DNA of 64,000 nucleotides from Emticicia sp. CRIBPO. Lineage in GTDB: Bacteria > Bacteroidota > Bacteroidia > Cytophagales > Spirosomataceae. Below the pieces are notes generated by a model that worked only from the letters and a program-made list of their open reading frames with translations, made no database searches and was not told the DNA's origin. The position numbers were made by a program, and so were the translations under genes. The stretch is taken from the NCBI RefSeq assembly GCF_009905725.1, contig NZ_JAAAKV010000002.1:434001-498000 (forward strand), given 5' to 3'. This document shows, piece after piece, positions 14,522 to 23,689 of the stretch. Every line of letters begins with the position of its first letter. The first letter of the stretch is position 1.

Positions 14522-16336
14522 TTATTTTCTATTCTTGACTTTTAAAAAGTCCTTATTATCTCCTTTTTTTTGAAAATAATTGAGGCCAAATTTAATTTTA
14601 GTAGAATCTGTGTTATTGTATCTTATATCCTGATTCTGAATATTTAAAACAACATTCTTATCTACTAAGAACCCAGAAGAACCTTCGTCAAAAAAGAACC
14701 CATTATTATTTGAGCCTATGGCATTCTTCGACTTATATATATTTTCAATATAATTACCCCTATAGATGCTACCTGTTTGCTTACCCAACGTGTAAATTCC
14801 TCCACCATCAGCTAGTGTCCTCATTACGCTATAAATGTGATTATCTTCAATTAAATTATAATTTGTATAGTTTTCTTCAAAATTATAAGTCCAACCTACA
14901 CTAATTCCAGTATATGGAAGATTGAAAATTTTATTTTCTTTGATCAAACAATGATTAGCCTGCATAATACCAATCCCAACACCGGAAGGGAAAATCACAC
15001 CGCAATTAGAAATTTGACAATTGATGATTTTGTTATAAGATGGGGATTTTTCTTCTGGAAAGTCTGTTCGTTTTCCTCCTGGTATATCAAATCCAATTAT
15101 AATGCCACCTCCTCCAATATCATTAAATCTGCAATTAACGATAGCGTTGTCAGATGAGAAAGATGCTATCCAGATTGCGTAGTTTCCTAAATGTTCAAAT
15201 GAACAATTTACAAAAGAACAATTCTTTGCCCAACGAAGTAATATTGCTGGTCCACAATCTAAAGATGCCTGAACAGACGAAAAACCTTGCTTCAAATCTA
15301 AGTGTGGAAACTTTCGAAAAATTTCACTTCCATGATCAAGTTCAACTTTATTAATTCCCCATGCTGATGATGAATAACTAAAGTTTATGTTTGTAAACTT
15401 AATATTAGTTACAAATTGTTTTTTTTCTGAATTCCCATTAAGCGTAATCAATGATTCTAAAACAGGGATCGTAAAAGTCAAATTATTTGGATTTAGTTTA
15501 GAAGGGGCATAGTACAAAAGTTCCCCAGTATTATAATCCAACACCCATTCATCAGGCTTATCCAAATAATCTAAAGAATTTTCAATTCTATATCTAACTC
15601 TAGGATGGAAGAAACCAACGGGATAAGTTAATGGGTTTTTAAAATACAAAATATGTTTATCTCTGTCAATATTCCAAAGCTTGTGCCAAGATGCTTCCCA
15701 GCTATTATACACGATAACCTCCGCAGAACTTATATTCTTTAGCTTGTCTAATGTTCCCCTCTCATAAGCAAATCCGCAAAAAACATCTATTGAATCTTTT
15801 GCCAATTTCTTTATTGCCTTAAAATCCCACACTTTATAAAGTCCTGCATATTCAGGTATTGGCCCCTCACTAAACAAAGTGTCAGATGTTGCTCTCTGCA
15901 AACGTTTATGATCCAGGAATAAGGATCTAAAAATATCCTTTTCCTTAGAGAATTTATGGATTTTCAGTTTCCAAACATTTTCTTTTTCTGTTCTTTCCCA
16001 TACTCCTGATAATTTTTTTCCTCCACTAATGGTTACTCTTTCATTTCTATATGCTATGTACTCAACCCCATACAAAGAATCTCCACCATCATTAGGAGCA
16101 AAAATCAATGGTTTTGTCAGCTCATATATACCTCTTCTTAAAACAACCTTTATATTATAATCTTTACTTTTCCGACTGTTAACGGCTTTTTGAGCATCTA
16201 CCAAATTATTAAATGGCTTCTTAAATGTTCCATTTCCCCCATCAGGTGAATTAACAGATACATAAAACACCGCATTATTCTGACCGTACAAATCAAAAAA
16301 AAACAAAGACAGTATATATATTTTGAGATGCCTCAC
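14522..16336 (-). CDS. Secreted right-handed parallel beta-helix protein
   Basis: 604 residues with a signal peptide (IYILSLFFFDLYGQ). The N-terminal part has the layout usual for such proteins: FYVSVNSPDGGNGTFKKPF, DAQKAVNS and LRRGIYELTKPLIF. The central and C-terminal parts show repeating N-x-I/F-x-N rungs (NCSFEHLGNYAIWIAS, NCRFNDIGGGGIIIG, NKIFNLPYTGISVG), which indicate a pectate-lyase-like solenoid. The start is GTG and overlaps the upstream stop (GTGA, 4 bp), so translation is coupled. The fold suggests a periplasmic polysaccharide lyase, epimerase or glycosidase acting on the polymer made by this operon. Catalytic residues were not identified. Confidence 0.85.
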   Translation of the reverse strand: MRHLKIYILSLFFFDLYGQNNAVFYVSVNSPDGGNGTFKKPFNNLVDAQKAVNSRKSKDYNIKVVLRRGIYELTKPLIFAPNDGGDSLYGVEYIAYRNERVTISGGKKLSGVWERTEKENVWKLKIHKFSKEKDIFRSLFLDHKRLQRATSDTLFSEGPIPEYAGLYKVWDFKAIKKLAKDSIDVFCGFAYERGTLDKLKNISSAEVIVYNSWEASWHKLWNIDRDKHILYFKNPLTYPVGFFHPRVRYRIENSLDYLDKPDEWVLDYNTGELLYYAPSKLNPNNLTFTIPVLESLITLNGNSEKKQFVTNIKFTNINFSYSSSAWGINKVELDHGSEIFRKFPHLDLKQGFSSVQASLDCGPAILLRWAKNCSFVNCSFEHLGNYAIWIASFSSDNAIVNCRFNDIGGGGIIIGFDIPGGKRTDFPEEKSPSYNKIINCQISNCGVIFPSGVGIGIMQANHCLIKENKIFNLPYTGISVGWTYNFEENYTNYNLIEDNHIYSVMRTLADGGGIYTLGKQTGSIYRGNYIENIYKSKNAIGSNNNGFFFDEGSSGFLVDKNVVLNIQNQDIRYNNTDSTKIKFGLNYFQKKGDNKDFLKVKNRK

Positions 16337-17331
16337 TTATTCTTCCAATATTCGAAATAGCCTTTCCCCTCTCCTTTCAGCCACAAAATAGTCTCTTTAA
16401 CATTATTCCTCAAATTAGAGTCGGCCTGACCAAACAACCCTATGGTAACATCTGTAGGAGCAGGGTAGTCTTCAATCATGTTATTAAATCTCTTTGAATA
16501 TAAAGGAAAAGGTATTTTAAGTAATCTCAAAAAATCACCACAAAGAGCTGCAGTCTTAAAAATAAACTTAGGTAACCTTTTAATCTTTTTATCAGTTAAC
16601 CCCAAGGACAACTCGTTCAACCACAAATAAGAATCTATCGGGGCGTCTCCTAGATAAAATACTTTTTTATTAGTTAATTCCGAAGGAGATTCTAGAATTT
16701 TTAAAATTTGGTAAACCGTATTTCCAACATAACCATATGTCCTAATTACTTCATGCTTAACAGGATGGAAATAAATACCTTTATCAATGACTTTCCATAG
16801 TTCAATTGGATATCTCATATGCCAAGGCCCCCAAATATTGGTTGGTCTTACAATAGTAAAGTCACACTCCAGATTAGCTTCTCTGGTATATGTTTCTGTT
16901 AATACCTTACTTTGTCCGTAAATAGTGTGCGGTGAAAAATCAACTTCGTTGGAAGGGAAAACATTTTCGTCTGATTTGTAAACATACTGAGTTGAAGTAA
17001 TAATTGCCTGTTTTACAGATTTAGTTTCTTTTATTACTTCTAATAGATTTTTCGTACCAATATGATTTTCTACATAATCTTCCAGTTTATCACTTAAGGT
17101 ATCTGTTCTAGCAGCTAAATGAATAACCACATCTGGATTATATTCCCGAAAAGCACTCTTAAGACCACTTATTTCCATTATATTACCTTCGTACCAAAAT
17201 TTAGCATGATCTGGTTTGACTGGGGAAGCCTTATCAAAATTGATTATCTCTTTGTATCCGCTAGTAATCAATAAATCTATTAAGTTAGTACCTATAAAAC
17301 CTGAACCTCCGGTTATCAAAAATGATTTCAT
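16333..17331 (-). CDS. NAD-dependent sugar epimerase/dehydratase (extended SDR)
   Basis: 332 residues. The N-terminal GGSGFIGTNL motif (residues 8-17), the LAARTD segment and the catalytic YGQSK tetrad motif near residue 150 mark an extended SDR acting on a nucleotide sugar. The substrate cannot be read from the sequence. It overlaps the downstream beta-helix gene by 4 bp and the upstream glycosyltransferase by 4 bp (ATGA), so all three are translationally linked. The low GC of the DNA matches the rest of the operon. Confidence 0.85.
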   Translation of the reverse strand: MKSFLITGGSGFIGTNLIDLLITSGYKEIINFDKASPVKPDHAKFWYEGNIMEISGLKSAFREYNPDVVIHLAARTDTLSDKLEDYVENHIGTKNLLEVIKETKSVKQAIITSTQYVYKSDENVFPSNEVDFSPHTIYGQSKVLTETYTREANLECDFTIVRPTNIWGPWHMRYPIELWKVIDKGIYFHPVKHEVIRTYGYVGNTVYQILKILESPSELTNKKVFYLGDAPIDSYLWLNELSLGLTDKKIKRLPKFIFKTAALCGDFLRLLKIPFPLYSKRFNNMIEDYPAPTDVTIGLFGQADSNLRNNVKETILWLKGEGKGYFEYWKNK

Positions 17332-18410
17332 TTCAAAGAGTTAAAAAAGTTTAAGATATTTTTTTTAAAAGTTTCATCAGAATAGTATGCCTCATAATCC
17401 TGCCTTGCATTTCTAGATAGCTCAGCATACAACTCTTCATCATTTAAGAGTTTCAGTATTGCATCACTCATTCCTTGAATATCATGAACATCATATCGAT
17501 ATCCATTTCTTCCGTTTGATATTTGATTCAAAACCCCTCGCCAATTTGTAGAAACAACAGGCAAACCAGCCGAAAATGCTTCTAAATTAACTGTCGGGAA
17601 GTTCTCGTGTTCGAAGAATGTAGGAAATAAAAACACATCTGATTCACAAAATATTTTCCGTTTCTCATCACCGATCTTTACGCCATCATAAATAACAATT
17701 CCCAAATTAACAGCTTCTTTAATCGCGGTCTCTTCTTTCATAGAAAAAGCCTTCCCAACAATTCTACCAATAACTCTTTTATCAACAGAATTTGCAACTT
17801 TAATTATTTCGATAAAATCTAAAATACCCTTTGATTCTCGGCATACACCAACAAAAAGAACTTGAAAAATCTTACTTCTTGTCTTTTTTGCTTGCTTGCT
17901 AATATCTTCTACACCATAGGGTATTATTGTATTCTGTTTACTTTCTAGGAAAATTGGATCTTTCAACCCAGTCTGACTCATACATATTGAGTGTTCCGGA
18001 TTGAAGAAGGCATATTTGAATGCCTTTTTTATAACCGGATTTAAAGAATCATACAACTCTGAAATGCCCCCTGCATGAAAATGAAAAATAGTTTTTATTT
18101 TGAAAAGTCTGATAAAAAACAACATTAAGATATCACGATAAACCGGAACTTTCTCACATCCTGATGGGGGGTAGTAGACAAAGTCTGGTCTATAGAAAAT
18201 AACATTCTTAAGTATTACGAATTGTAGAACTATTAGCTTCCATACTTTCTTTAAACTAAATTTCCCAGTTTCATCCATTTCTTCGCTGAAATTCATTCTT
18301 ACCAGTTTGAAATCCAGCTTTTCCTCATTCAATAAAGAAACTATTTTTCCTATATGAATAATTTGTCCTCCATAAGGTGGAGGAGTCTGACCTATTATCA
18401 ATAAACGCAT
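17328..18410 (-). CDS. GT4-type glycosyltransferase
   Basis: 360 residues with a GT-B fold. The N-terminus MRLLIIGQTPPPYGGQIIH has the Gly-rich acceptor loop. The C-terminal half has LFVGVCRESKG and the nucleotide-sugar-binding EHENFPTVNLEAFSAGLPVV, with the E-x7-E arrangement typical of retaining family 4 enzymes. It adds a sugar from a nucleotide donor to the growing lipid-linked unit at the inner face of the membrane. It overlaps the downstream SDR gene by 4 bp. Confidence 0.9.
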   Translation of the reverse strand: MRLLIIGQTPPPYGGQIIHIGKIVSLLNEEKLDFKLVRMNFSEEMDETGKFSLKKVWKLIVLQFVILKNVIFYRPDFVYYPPSGCEKVPVYRDILMLFFIRLFKIKTIFHFHAGGISELYDSLNPVIKKAFKYAFFNPEHSICMSQTGLKDPIFLESKQNTIIPYGVEDISKQAKKTRSKIFQVLFVGVCRESKGILDFIEIIKVANSVDKRVIGRIVGKAFSMKEETAIKEAVNLGIVIYDGVKIGDEKRKIFCESDVFLFPTFFEHENFPTVNLEAFSAGLPVVSTNWRGVLNQISNGRNGYRYDVHDIQGMSDAILKLLNDEELYAELSRNARQDYEAYYSDETFKKNILNFFNSLK

Positions 18411-18423
18411 TTGATGTATTTTT

Positions 18424-18915
18424 CTATGAAATAGTTTTTATAACTCTTGCAGGATTTCCAACCACAACAGAATTTGGCGGAATATCTTTAGTGACAACAG
18501 ATCCAGCTCCTATTTTGACATTATTTCCTACCTTTATTGGCCCAATAATGCATACATTAGAGCCAACATCTACATTGTTACCAATTTCAGGGCTTTTTGT
18601 AAACTTATCGTCATCCAGCTGCTTATTACCTATGGTAGTACTATGTCGTAAGGTGCAATTATCTCCGATTCTTGTTGAGTCATTTACTACTAAAGCGTGA
18701 CCATGATGAATTATGAGCCCCTTACCGACTTTAGTTTTATAAGGTAGTTCAACTCCCAATACCCACTCAACCAAAATTCTATACAAAACCAGATATGGGA
18801 TAAAAAGGATAAAAATAAATCTATTTTTTGTTGCAATTGTTGCTAAACGAAAAGAAAATAAGACTAGACGTCCCTTGATATTACTCCGGTTTCTTTCCCA
18901 ATCTTGAAAAATCAT
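18424..18915 (-). CDS. Serine-acetyltransferase-like hexapeptide acetyltransferase (first of two)
   Basis: 163 residues with a left-handed beta-helix C-terminus. The catalytic-type His lies in GLIIHHGHALVVN. Hexapeptide turns follow (RIGDNC, EIGNNV, KVGNNV, KIGAGSVVTKDI), then the closing NSVVVGNPARVI. The N-terminal hydrophobic region (FILFIPYLVLYRIL) suits membrane association. Members of this group in capsule loci O-acetylate sugars using acetyl-CoA. It is related to the product at 22096, and the two probably act on different positions or sugars. Confidence 0.88.
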   Translation of the reverse strand: MIFQDWERNRSNIKGRLVLFSFRLATIATKNRFIFILFIPYLVLYRILVEWVLGVELPYKTKVGKGLIIHHGHALVVNDSTRIGDNCTLRHSTTIGNKQLDDDKFTKSPEIGNNVDVGSNVCIIGPIKVGNNVKIGAGSVVTKDIPPNSVVVGNPARVIKTIS

Positions 18916-18922
18916 TATAAAC

Positions 18923-20083
18923 TTAAATTTTATTCTTAATAGGTATATATTTCACATTTAACTTATAAATAATGATTAACATAATAATTAATTGCAATGC
19001 TCCATATGTGTAAAACCCATTTAGCATAGCAGTAATCAAAATGAACCAAAAGATACTTCTTGATTTGGAAACTTTAGAAAAGAAATACAAGGCGTGTAAA
19101 TATAAGGCCATCCCTACCAACCCGTAGCAAAAGTAAACCTGCATAAAATCATTATGCATCCAGTAGTATTGTCCATACAATTTATTTGCCAATATTTCTA
19201 CAGAGTCTGGCCCTTGTCCTAAAATAAACTTAAAACTAAGTACCGGATTTTTATTAATCTCACTCAATCCATTATACCAGAACAAGCTCCTTCCTGATGT
19301 AAAGTTTCTATAATCTTGATCCATTAAAACATTGGAAACATTGTTCCAATTAAAAATGGGTTCCAAAAAAGTATAATAGAAAATCATAGAAAGAAGCAAG
19401 AAAAAAACAAAAAGAGATGCTCTTTTAATAGAAGCTCTTATTACTATGTTATTATTTCCCTCCAAGTAAATGATAAATGATGCCGCTAATGCTAAGTATG
19501 AAATTCGATTCCCGACAATAAGTGACATGGTAATTAAAAGAATCACCCATAAATATTTTTTGAATTTCAGAAAAATGAAAGCTAATAAAATGGTAAAATA
19601 ACTGAATTGATGAGATATCACAAATCCATTATAATAGAATCTATCAGTTCCTTCAAAACTTGAATAAACAGCCTTACCTTCAATAGCAGCAGTTACTATA
19701 AAACAACCTACAAAAAGAACAGTAAAGTATTTAAAAAAAATAAACAGGTCATTCTGAGAAACTTTAGAAAGATTTCTAATTAAATCTTTAGAACAATACA
19801 AAGTAGCTAAATACAAGATAAAGGGGGTAATTTCCCGTGCACTCGAAGTTAGTTTTTCATTAAAGAAAACTAGATTAAACGCTAAATAAGCAAAAAGGAA
19901 AAAAAATAAATAGAGAGACCATTTTGAAGTATTAGTATACAAAATATATAAAATTGATACTAGGAAGAAATAAGAGCTTATACTTGAAGCACCTAATTTC
20001 CCAAGAATATAACTGACCAGATATCCTAAAGGAATGATAGTAAATAAGAAAAGTACATGGTTTTTTTTAAAGAAATCTATCAT
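18923..20083 (-). CDS. O-antigen polymerase/ligase-like membrane protein (Wzy candidate)
   Basis: 386 residues, almost all hydrophobic, with about ten predicted membrane helices. A large loop contains FTSGRSLFWYNGLSEI and, further on, LGQGPDS and YWMHNDFMQVYFCYGLVGM. This is the Wzy_C/O-antigen-ligase pattern of R near a periplasmic loop, G-x-G and a conserved HN. In a Wzx/Wzy pathway it polymerises undecaprenyl-linked repeat units in the periplasm. It is the only such candidate in the operon, next to the flippase and Wza/Wzc genes that such a pathway needs. Confidence 0.8.
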   Translation of the reverse strand: MIDFFKKNHVLFLFTIIPLGYLVSYILGKLGASSISSYFFLVSILYILYTNTSKWSLYLFFFLFAYLAFNLVFFNEKLTSSAREITPFILYLATLYCSKDLIRNLSKVSQNDLFIFFKYFTVLFVGCFIVTAAIEGKAVYSSFEGTDRFYYNGFVISHQFSYFTILLAFIFLKFKKYLWVILLITMSLIVGNRISYLALAASFIIYLEGNNNIVIRASIKRASLFVFFLLLSMIFYYTFLEPIFNWNNVSNVLMDQDYRNFTSGRSLFWYNGLSEINKNPVLSFKFILGQGPDSVEILANKLYGQYYWMHNDFMQVYFCYGLVGMALYLHALYFFSKVSKSRSIFWFILITAMLNGFYTYGALQLIIMLIIIYKLNVKYIPIKNKI

Positions 20084-20084
20084 A

Positions 20085-21077
20085 TTATCGTTTTCCTAGA
20101 ATAGCATATTTTAGTAAAAAAAATTTATCGTATTTATACTTTAAAAGAAAATTCATTAATTCCTTTATCTTTCTTAATTGAAAAAAATATTGAATACATC
20201 TGTCACAATATATATTTTTAAAGTATTCCAGATCAAATTCTTTTGGAATTTTCTTTAGTATTAGTTCTAAATCAGCTAATAATTCAGATGCGGTAAACGA
20301 ATCCTTTAGCTTAAACCTTTCTTTATAGGAAATTATCCCCAGGGTATTTAGTTGTTTCTCTTGAAGTCTAATATCCCATTTTTCACAAAATCTATTTAAT
20401 AATTCCTGGTTTACCTGAAAATCCTTAGCAATATTATCTTTATATGTGTTCGTAACATTGGAGTCATGCCTTCTATATTTTAAAAGAACTTTATTAATAT
20501 TTGCAAATGTCGTCTTCCTTGTCAACTCTATCCAAAATGCATGATCCTCATTCTTAGGAAAGTTTAACGGGTAAATATCTTTCTCCCCTAAGATACTCGA
20601 CTTAATAATTACAGTAGGATGAAACAGTGGATTGTAAAACATAAATGTCGAAAGAATCTGCTTATTTTGAGAAGGTCTGAAAACAATTCTCTCTTTTTTG
20701 TCATCATCTGAAAAATATTTCATTGCAGAACCTACAACACCAACTGAAGGATTCTTTTTCAAAAAATCGATTTGTTCCTGAAACCTATCTGGCATTGAGA
20801 TATCGTCAGCATCCATCCTTGCGATATAATCAGCTCCTTTAGAAAGCGTAATACCTCGATTAAGCGAGTATATTAAGCCCATATTTTTTTCATTTGAAAC
20901 AACTTGTAATCTTTCATCATATATGTCTGACAATTCGTTCAGTGTACTATCCTGCGATCCGTCATTAATAACAAATAATTCAAAATCTGTAAATGTTTGA
21001 TTTAAAATACTAATTACAGATTCCTTAATATACTTTTCCCCGTTATATACCGGAAGAATTACACTTAAAAAAGCCAT
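20085..21077 (-). CDS. GT2 family glycosyltransferase, tandem copy A
   Basis: 330 residues with a GT-A domain: SVILPVYNGEKYI at the N-terminus, NDGSQDST, the metal-binding DxD-type motif in ARMDADDIS near residue 90, then HPTVI and NEDHAFWIEL. It is clearly related along its length to the adjacent product at 21079 (shared NEKNMGLIYSLN and YIARMDADDIS blocks), so the pair is a tandem duplication. One base separates it from each neighbour, which indicates tight operon packing. Confidence 0.9.
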   Translation of the reverse strand: MAFLSVILPVYNGEKYIKESVISILNQTFTDFELFVINDGSQDSTLNELSDIYDERLQVVSNEKNMGLIYSLNRGITLSKGADYIARMDADDISMPDRFQEQIDFLKKNPSVGVVGSAMKYFSDDDKKERIVFRPSQNKQILSTFMFYNPLFHPTVIIKSSILGEKDIYPLNFPKNEDHAFWIELTRKTTFANINKVLLKYRRHDSNVTNTYKDNIAKDFQVNQELLNRFCEKWDIRLQEKQLNTLGIISYKERFKLKDSFTASELLADLELILKKIPKEFDLEYFKNIYCDRCIQYFFQLRKIKELMNFLLKYKYDKFFLLKYAILGKR

Positions 21078-21078
21078 G

Positions 21079-22077
21079 TTAAAACCAATTATTATGTATA
21101 TTAAAAATTCTAATATAGCTTACATCTAAATTCTTTGTGGAAATGAGTTTCAAAATATCCATTTTTCTCCCACATTTAAATAAATATACCAAACCCCTCT
21201 CCCATAATAAATGCCTTAAATAATCTATATCTACATTATTTTTTGGGTGTTTATCTACAACAGAGTTTATACTTTCGTACAAAATTTCCAGAGGAATAAA
21301 TTTATTAATCTGCCACCTATAAACACTTGTAATTATTGACAAGACCTCTAATTCTTCTTTTGAAAATTCAATATTCATTTTCTCAGCATATGAAATAATG
21401 ATTTTTTCTATCATTATTAAATCAGATTCTAACTGATAATTTTCCTGATTTGAAACATTGGCATTATGCCTTCTGTAAGATAAAAGTATATTTTGAATAT
21501 TGTAAAAATCACATTCATTGACTAAGTCCAGCCAAAGTTTATAATCCTCATACTTAGGATAATCGTAATCGTATTTAAGTCCCAAATCCTGGATTAAACT
21601 ATTCCTTAACATTACAGTTGGATGAACAATTGGATTCTTACATAAAAAAGCCGGAGTTATTTTGCCAGTAGTTTCCGGCAAGAAAACATCCATTGGTTTA
21701 TACCCGCCGCCAAAATAGTTTATTGAAGTCCCCACAATTCCAACATTCTTATTATTATCCAAACATTCGACCTGAATACGGAAGCGATCAGATAGGGAGA
21801 TGTCATCAGCATCCATTCTTGCAATATACTCAAAATCTTTCGACAAGTTAAGTCCAAGATTTAAAGAGTAAATTAACCCCATATTCTTTTCGTTTGAGAT
21901 TACATTTAATCTTTTGTCCTTTATTTTCGACAATATCTCGTGAGATTTATCTGTGGACCCATCGTTTATGGCGAATAAAATAAAATCTTTATAAGTTTGA
22001 TCAAGAATACTCGTAACAGCCTCCTGAATAAATTCTTCGCTGTTATATACTGGCAGTACTACGCTTATTTTAGGCAT
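21079..22077 (-). CDS. GT2 family glycosyltransferase, tandem copy B
   Basis: 332 residues. SVVLPVYNSEEFI, INDGSTDKS, ARMDADDIS and HPTVMLRN give a standard inverting GT-A enzyme. The closest relative visible in the window is copy A immediately downstream. The C-terminal third diverges more than the catalytic domain, as expected if acceptor specificity has changed since duplication. Confidence 0.9.
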   Translation of the reverse strand: MPKISVVLPVYNSEEFIQEAVTSILDQTYKDFILFAINDGSTDKSHEILSKIKDKRLNVISNEKNMGLIYSLNLGLNLSKDFEYIARMDADDISLSDRFRIQVECLDNNKNVGIVGTSINYFGGGYKPMDVFLPETTGKITPAFLCKNPIVHPTVMLRNSLIQDLGLKYDYDYPKYEDYKLWLDLVNECDFYNIQNILLSYRRHNANVSNQENYQLESDLIMIEKIIISYAEKMNIEFSKEELEVLSIITSVYRWQINKFIPLEILYESINSVVDKHPKNNVDIDYLRHLLWERGLVYLFKCGRKMDILKLISTKNLDVSYIRIFNIHNNWF

Positions 22078-22095
22078 ATCAAAACATGAGTTGAG

Positions 22096-22608
22096 TTAGA
22101 TATCTAGTCTCTTGGGTATTATTTTTATTGGGTTGCCATAAGCAATATGATCAGGCGGGATAGATTTCGTAACAACACTTCCAGCTCCAATAGTTACATT
22201 ATCTCCAATAATGATATCTCCAATAATTATCGTATGTGCCCCAATATCAACATTATTACCAATAATCGGGCATCTTGATCCATCAAATTTATTCCCTATT
22301 GTAGTACAGTGTCTTAGTAACAAATTATCCCCGGCTTGAACATCTGAATTGATAACAATCCCAAATCCATGCCAAATCTGAAGGCCTGTACCTATTTTTA
22401 CTCTATCAGGTATTTCTATCCCCCACCACCAATAAAAAAGACTTCTATAAAGTTTAATATATGGATATCCTATTATTCTCAAGAACAAATTATTTCTTTT
22501 ATTAGTCGTGTAATAGTTAGCAATTCTATACATAGAAGAAATGATTTTTCCTTTAGGATTTCCTCTATTTGCTTTCATATCCAGTTTTATCTCAGAAATC
22601 AGTTTCAT
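22096..22608 (-). CDS. Serine-acetyltransferase-like hexapeptide acetyltransferase (second of two)
   Basis: 170 residues from the ATG at 22608; an in-frame TTG eight codons upstream is less likely. It has the same architecture as the product at 18424. A hydrophobic N-terminal stretch (YPYIKLYRSLFYWWWGIEI) precedes the acetyltransferase His in QIWHGFGIVIN, hexapeptide turns (IIGNNV, IIGDNV, TIGAGSVVTKSI) and closing HIAYGNPIKII. It probably acetylates a sugar of the repeat unit. Confidence 0.88.
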   Translation of the reverse strand: MKLISEIKLDMKANRGNPKGKIISSMYRIANYYTTNKRNNLFLRIIGYPYIKLYRSLFYWWWGIEIPDRVKIGTGLQIWHGFGIVINSDVQAGDNLLLRHCTTIGNKFDGSRCPIIGNNVDIGAHTIIIGDIIIGDNVTIGAGSVVTKSIPPDHIAYGNPIKIIPKRLDI

Positions 22609-22675
22609 TAGGTAATAAGGGTTTCTCGCCAAAATATATTAATCGCTTTCATAAATTAAATACTAGTTAACAATT

Positions 22676-23689
22676 TCATTTTTGAAATCTTACGATAATA
22701 TTTCCCAACAAACAATATAAATAAAATGCTCTATACTTTAGTAAGATTTTACTCACCTTGCCTTTCAATTCTAATGGTTTATAGTATTTTGCAAGCAAAT
22801 CATAATCATCCTTTGAGATTTGACTAAGCTGACTTACTTGCTTTGCTATTGTTAGATTTGATTTACTTTTATACACACTTTGCACGCATCTGATAAATGG
22901 ATCCTCTACATTTTCCCACAGTATTTTCTTACTTAAGCTGTCAGATATATGTTCATATTTTTTTTGCAATCTACAAAAACTTTCTTTCCATAGATTAAAG
23001 CCTAAAAACTCAGAATCAAAATCATTGAAAGTTTGCATTAGAGAATCCTCTCTTCTAAAAATCAAGTAATTACATTTATCAGCAGTAATTAAATTATTAA
23101 CAAAATCTAAATACCTCATTAGAAAAATAGCATCCTCTCCCATATGTACACCTAATGGAAATTCTATTTTATTATCCCTAATAATTTTAGCATTGAATAG
23201 TTTGGAATAAGGAGCTGAAAATCTGGTTAGTTTTTCCTTAATGATTAACTTAAAGAAATCATCACCACTCACTTTAGAGTTAATAAGAACTCTATTATTA
23301 AAATCCAAAGTCAAATTTTCAACTACGTATTTATGCATAACTAGGCAAGGCTGAGCAGCTATCAAATTATCCTGATATAACTCTTTAAGATAATTCGGCA
23401 ATATGGAATCATCAGAGTCAACAAAACATATATATTCGCCTTTTGAACTAATAATTCCTAAATTCCTTGCAGAGCTTACTCCCCCATTAACTTTATTAAT
23501 TACACGTATTCTATTGTCCCTCTTTGCATATGCTTCACATTTCTCTCTAGAGCTATCGGGACTACCGTCATTCACAAGCAAAAGTTCAAAATTCCCATAA
23601 GTCTGCAAAAGGATACTATCGATACATTTTGATATGTAGTTCTCAACTTTATAAACCGGTACAATTATTGAAATAAGTGGAGAGTCCAT
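22676..23689 (-). CDS. GT2 family glycosyltransferase (EpsJ-like)
   Basis: 337 residues. ISIIVPVYKVENYISKCIDS, VNDGSPDSS, GGVSSARNLGI and the metal-binding FVDSDDSI near residue 90 define a GT2 enzyme of the EpsJ/CpsJ style. It differs clearly from the tandem pair at 20085-22077. Its ATG overlaps the upstream pyruvyltransferase stop by one base (TAATG), so translation is coupled. Confidence 0.9.
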   Translation of the reverse strand: MDSPLISIIVPVYKVENYISKCIDSILLQTYGNFELLLVNDGSPDSSREKCEAYAKRDNRIRVINKVNGGVSSARNLGIISSKGEYICFVDSDDSILPNYLKELYQDNLIAAQPCLVMHKYVVENLTLDFNNRVLINSKVSGDDFFKLIIKEKLTRFSAPYSKLFNAKIIRDNKIEFPLGVHMGEDAIFLMRYLDFVNNLITADKCNYLIFRREDSLMQTFNDFDSEFLGFNLWKESFCRLQKKYEHISDSLSKKILWENVEDPFIRCVQSVYKSKSNLTIAKQVSQLSQISKDDYDLLAKYYKPLELKGKVSKILLKYRAFYLYCLLGNIIVRFQK

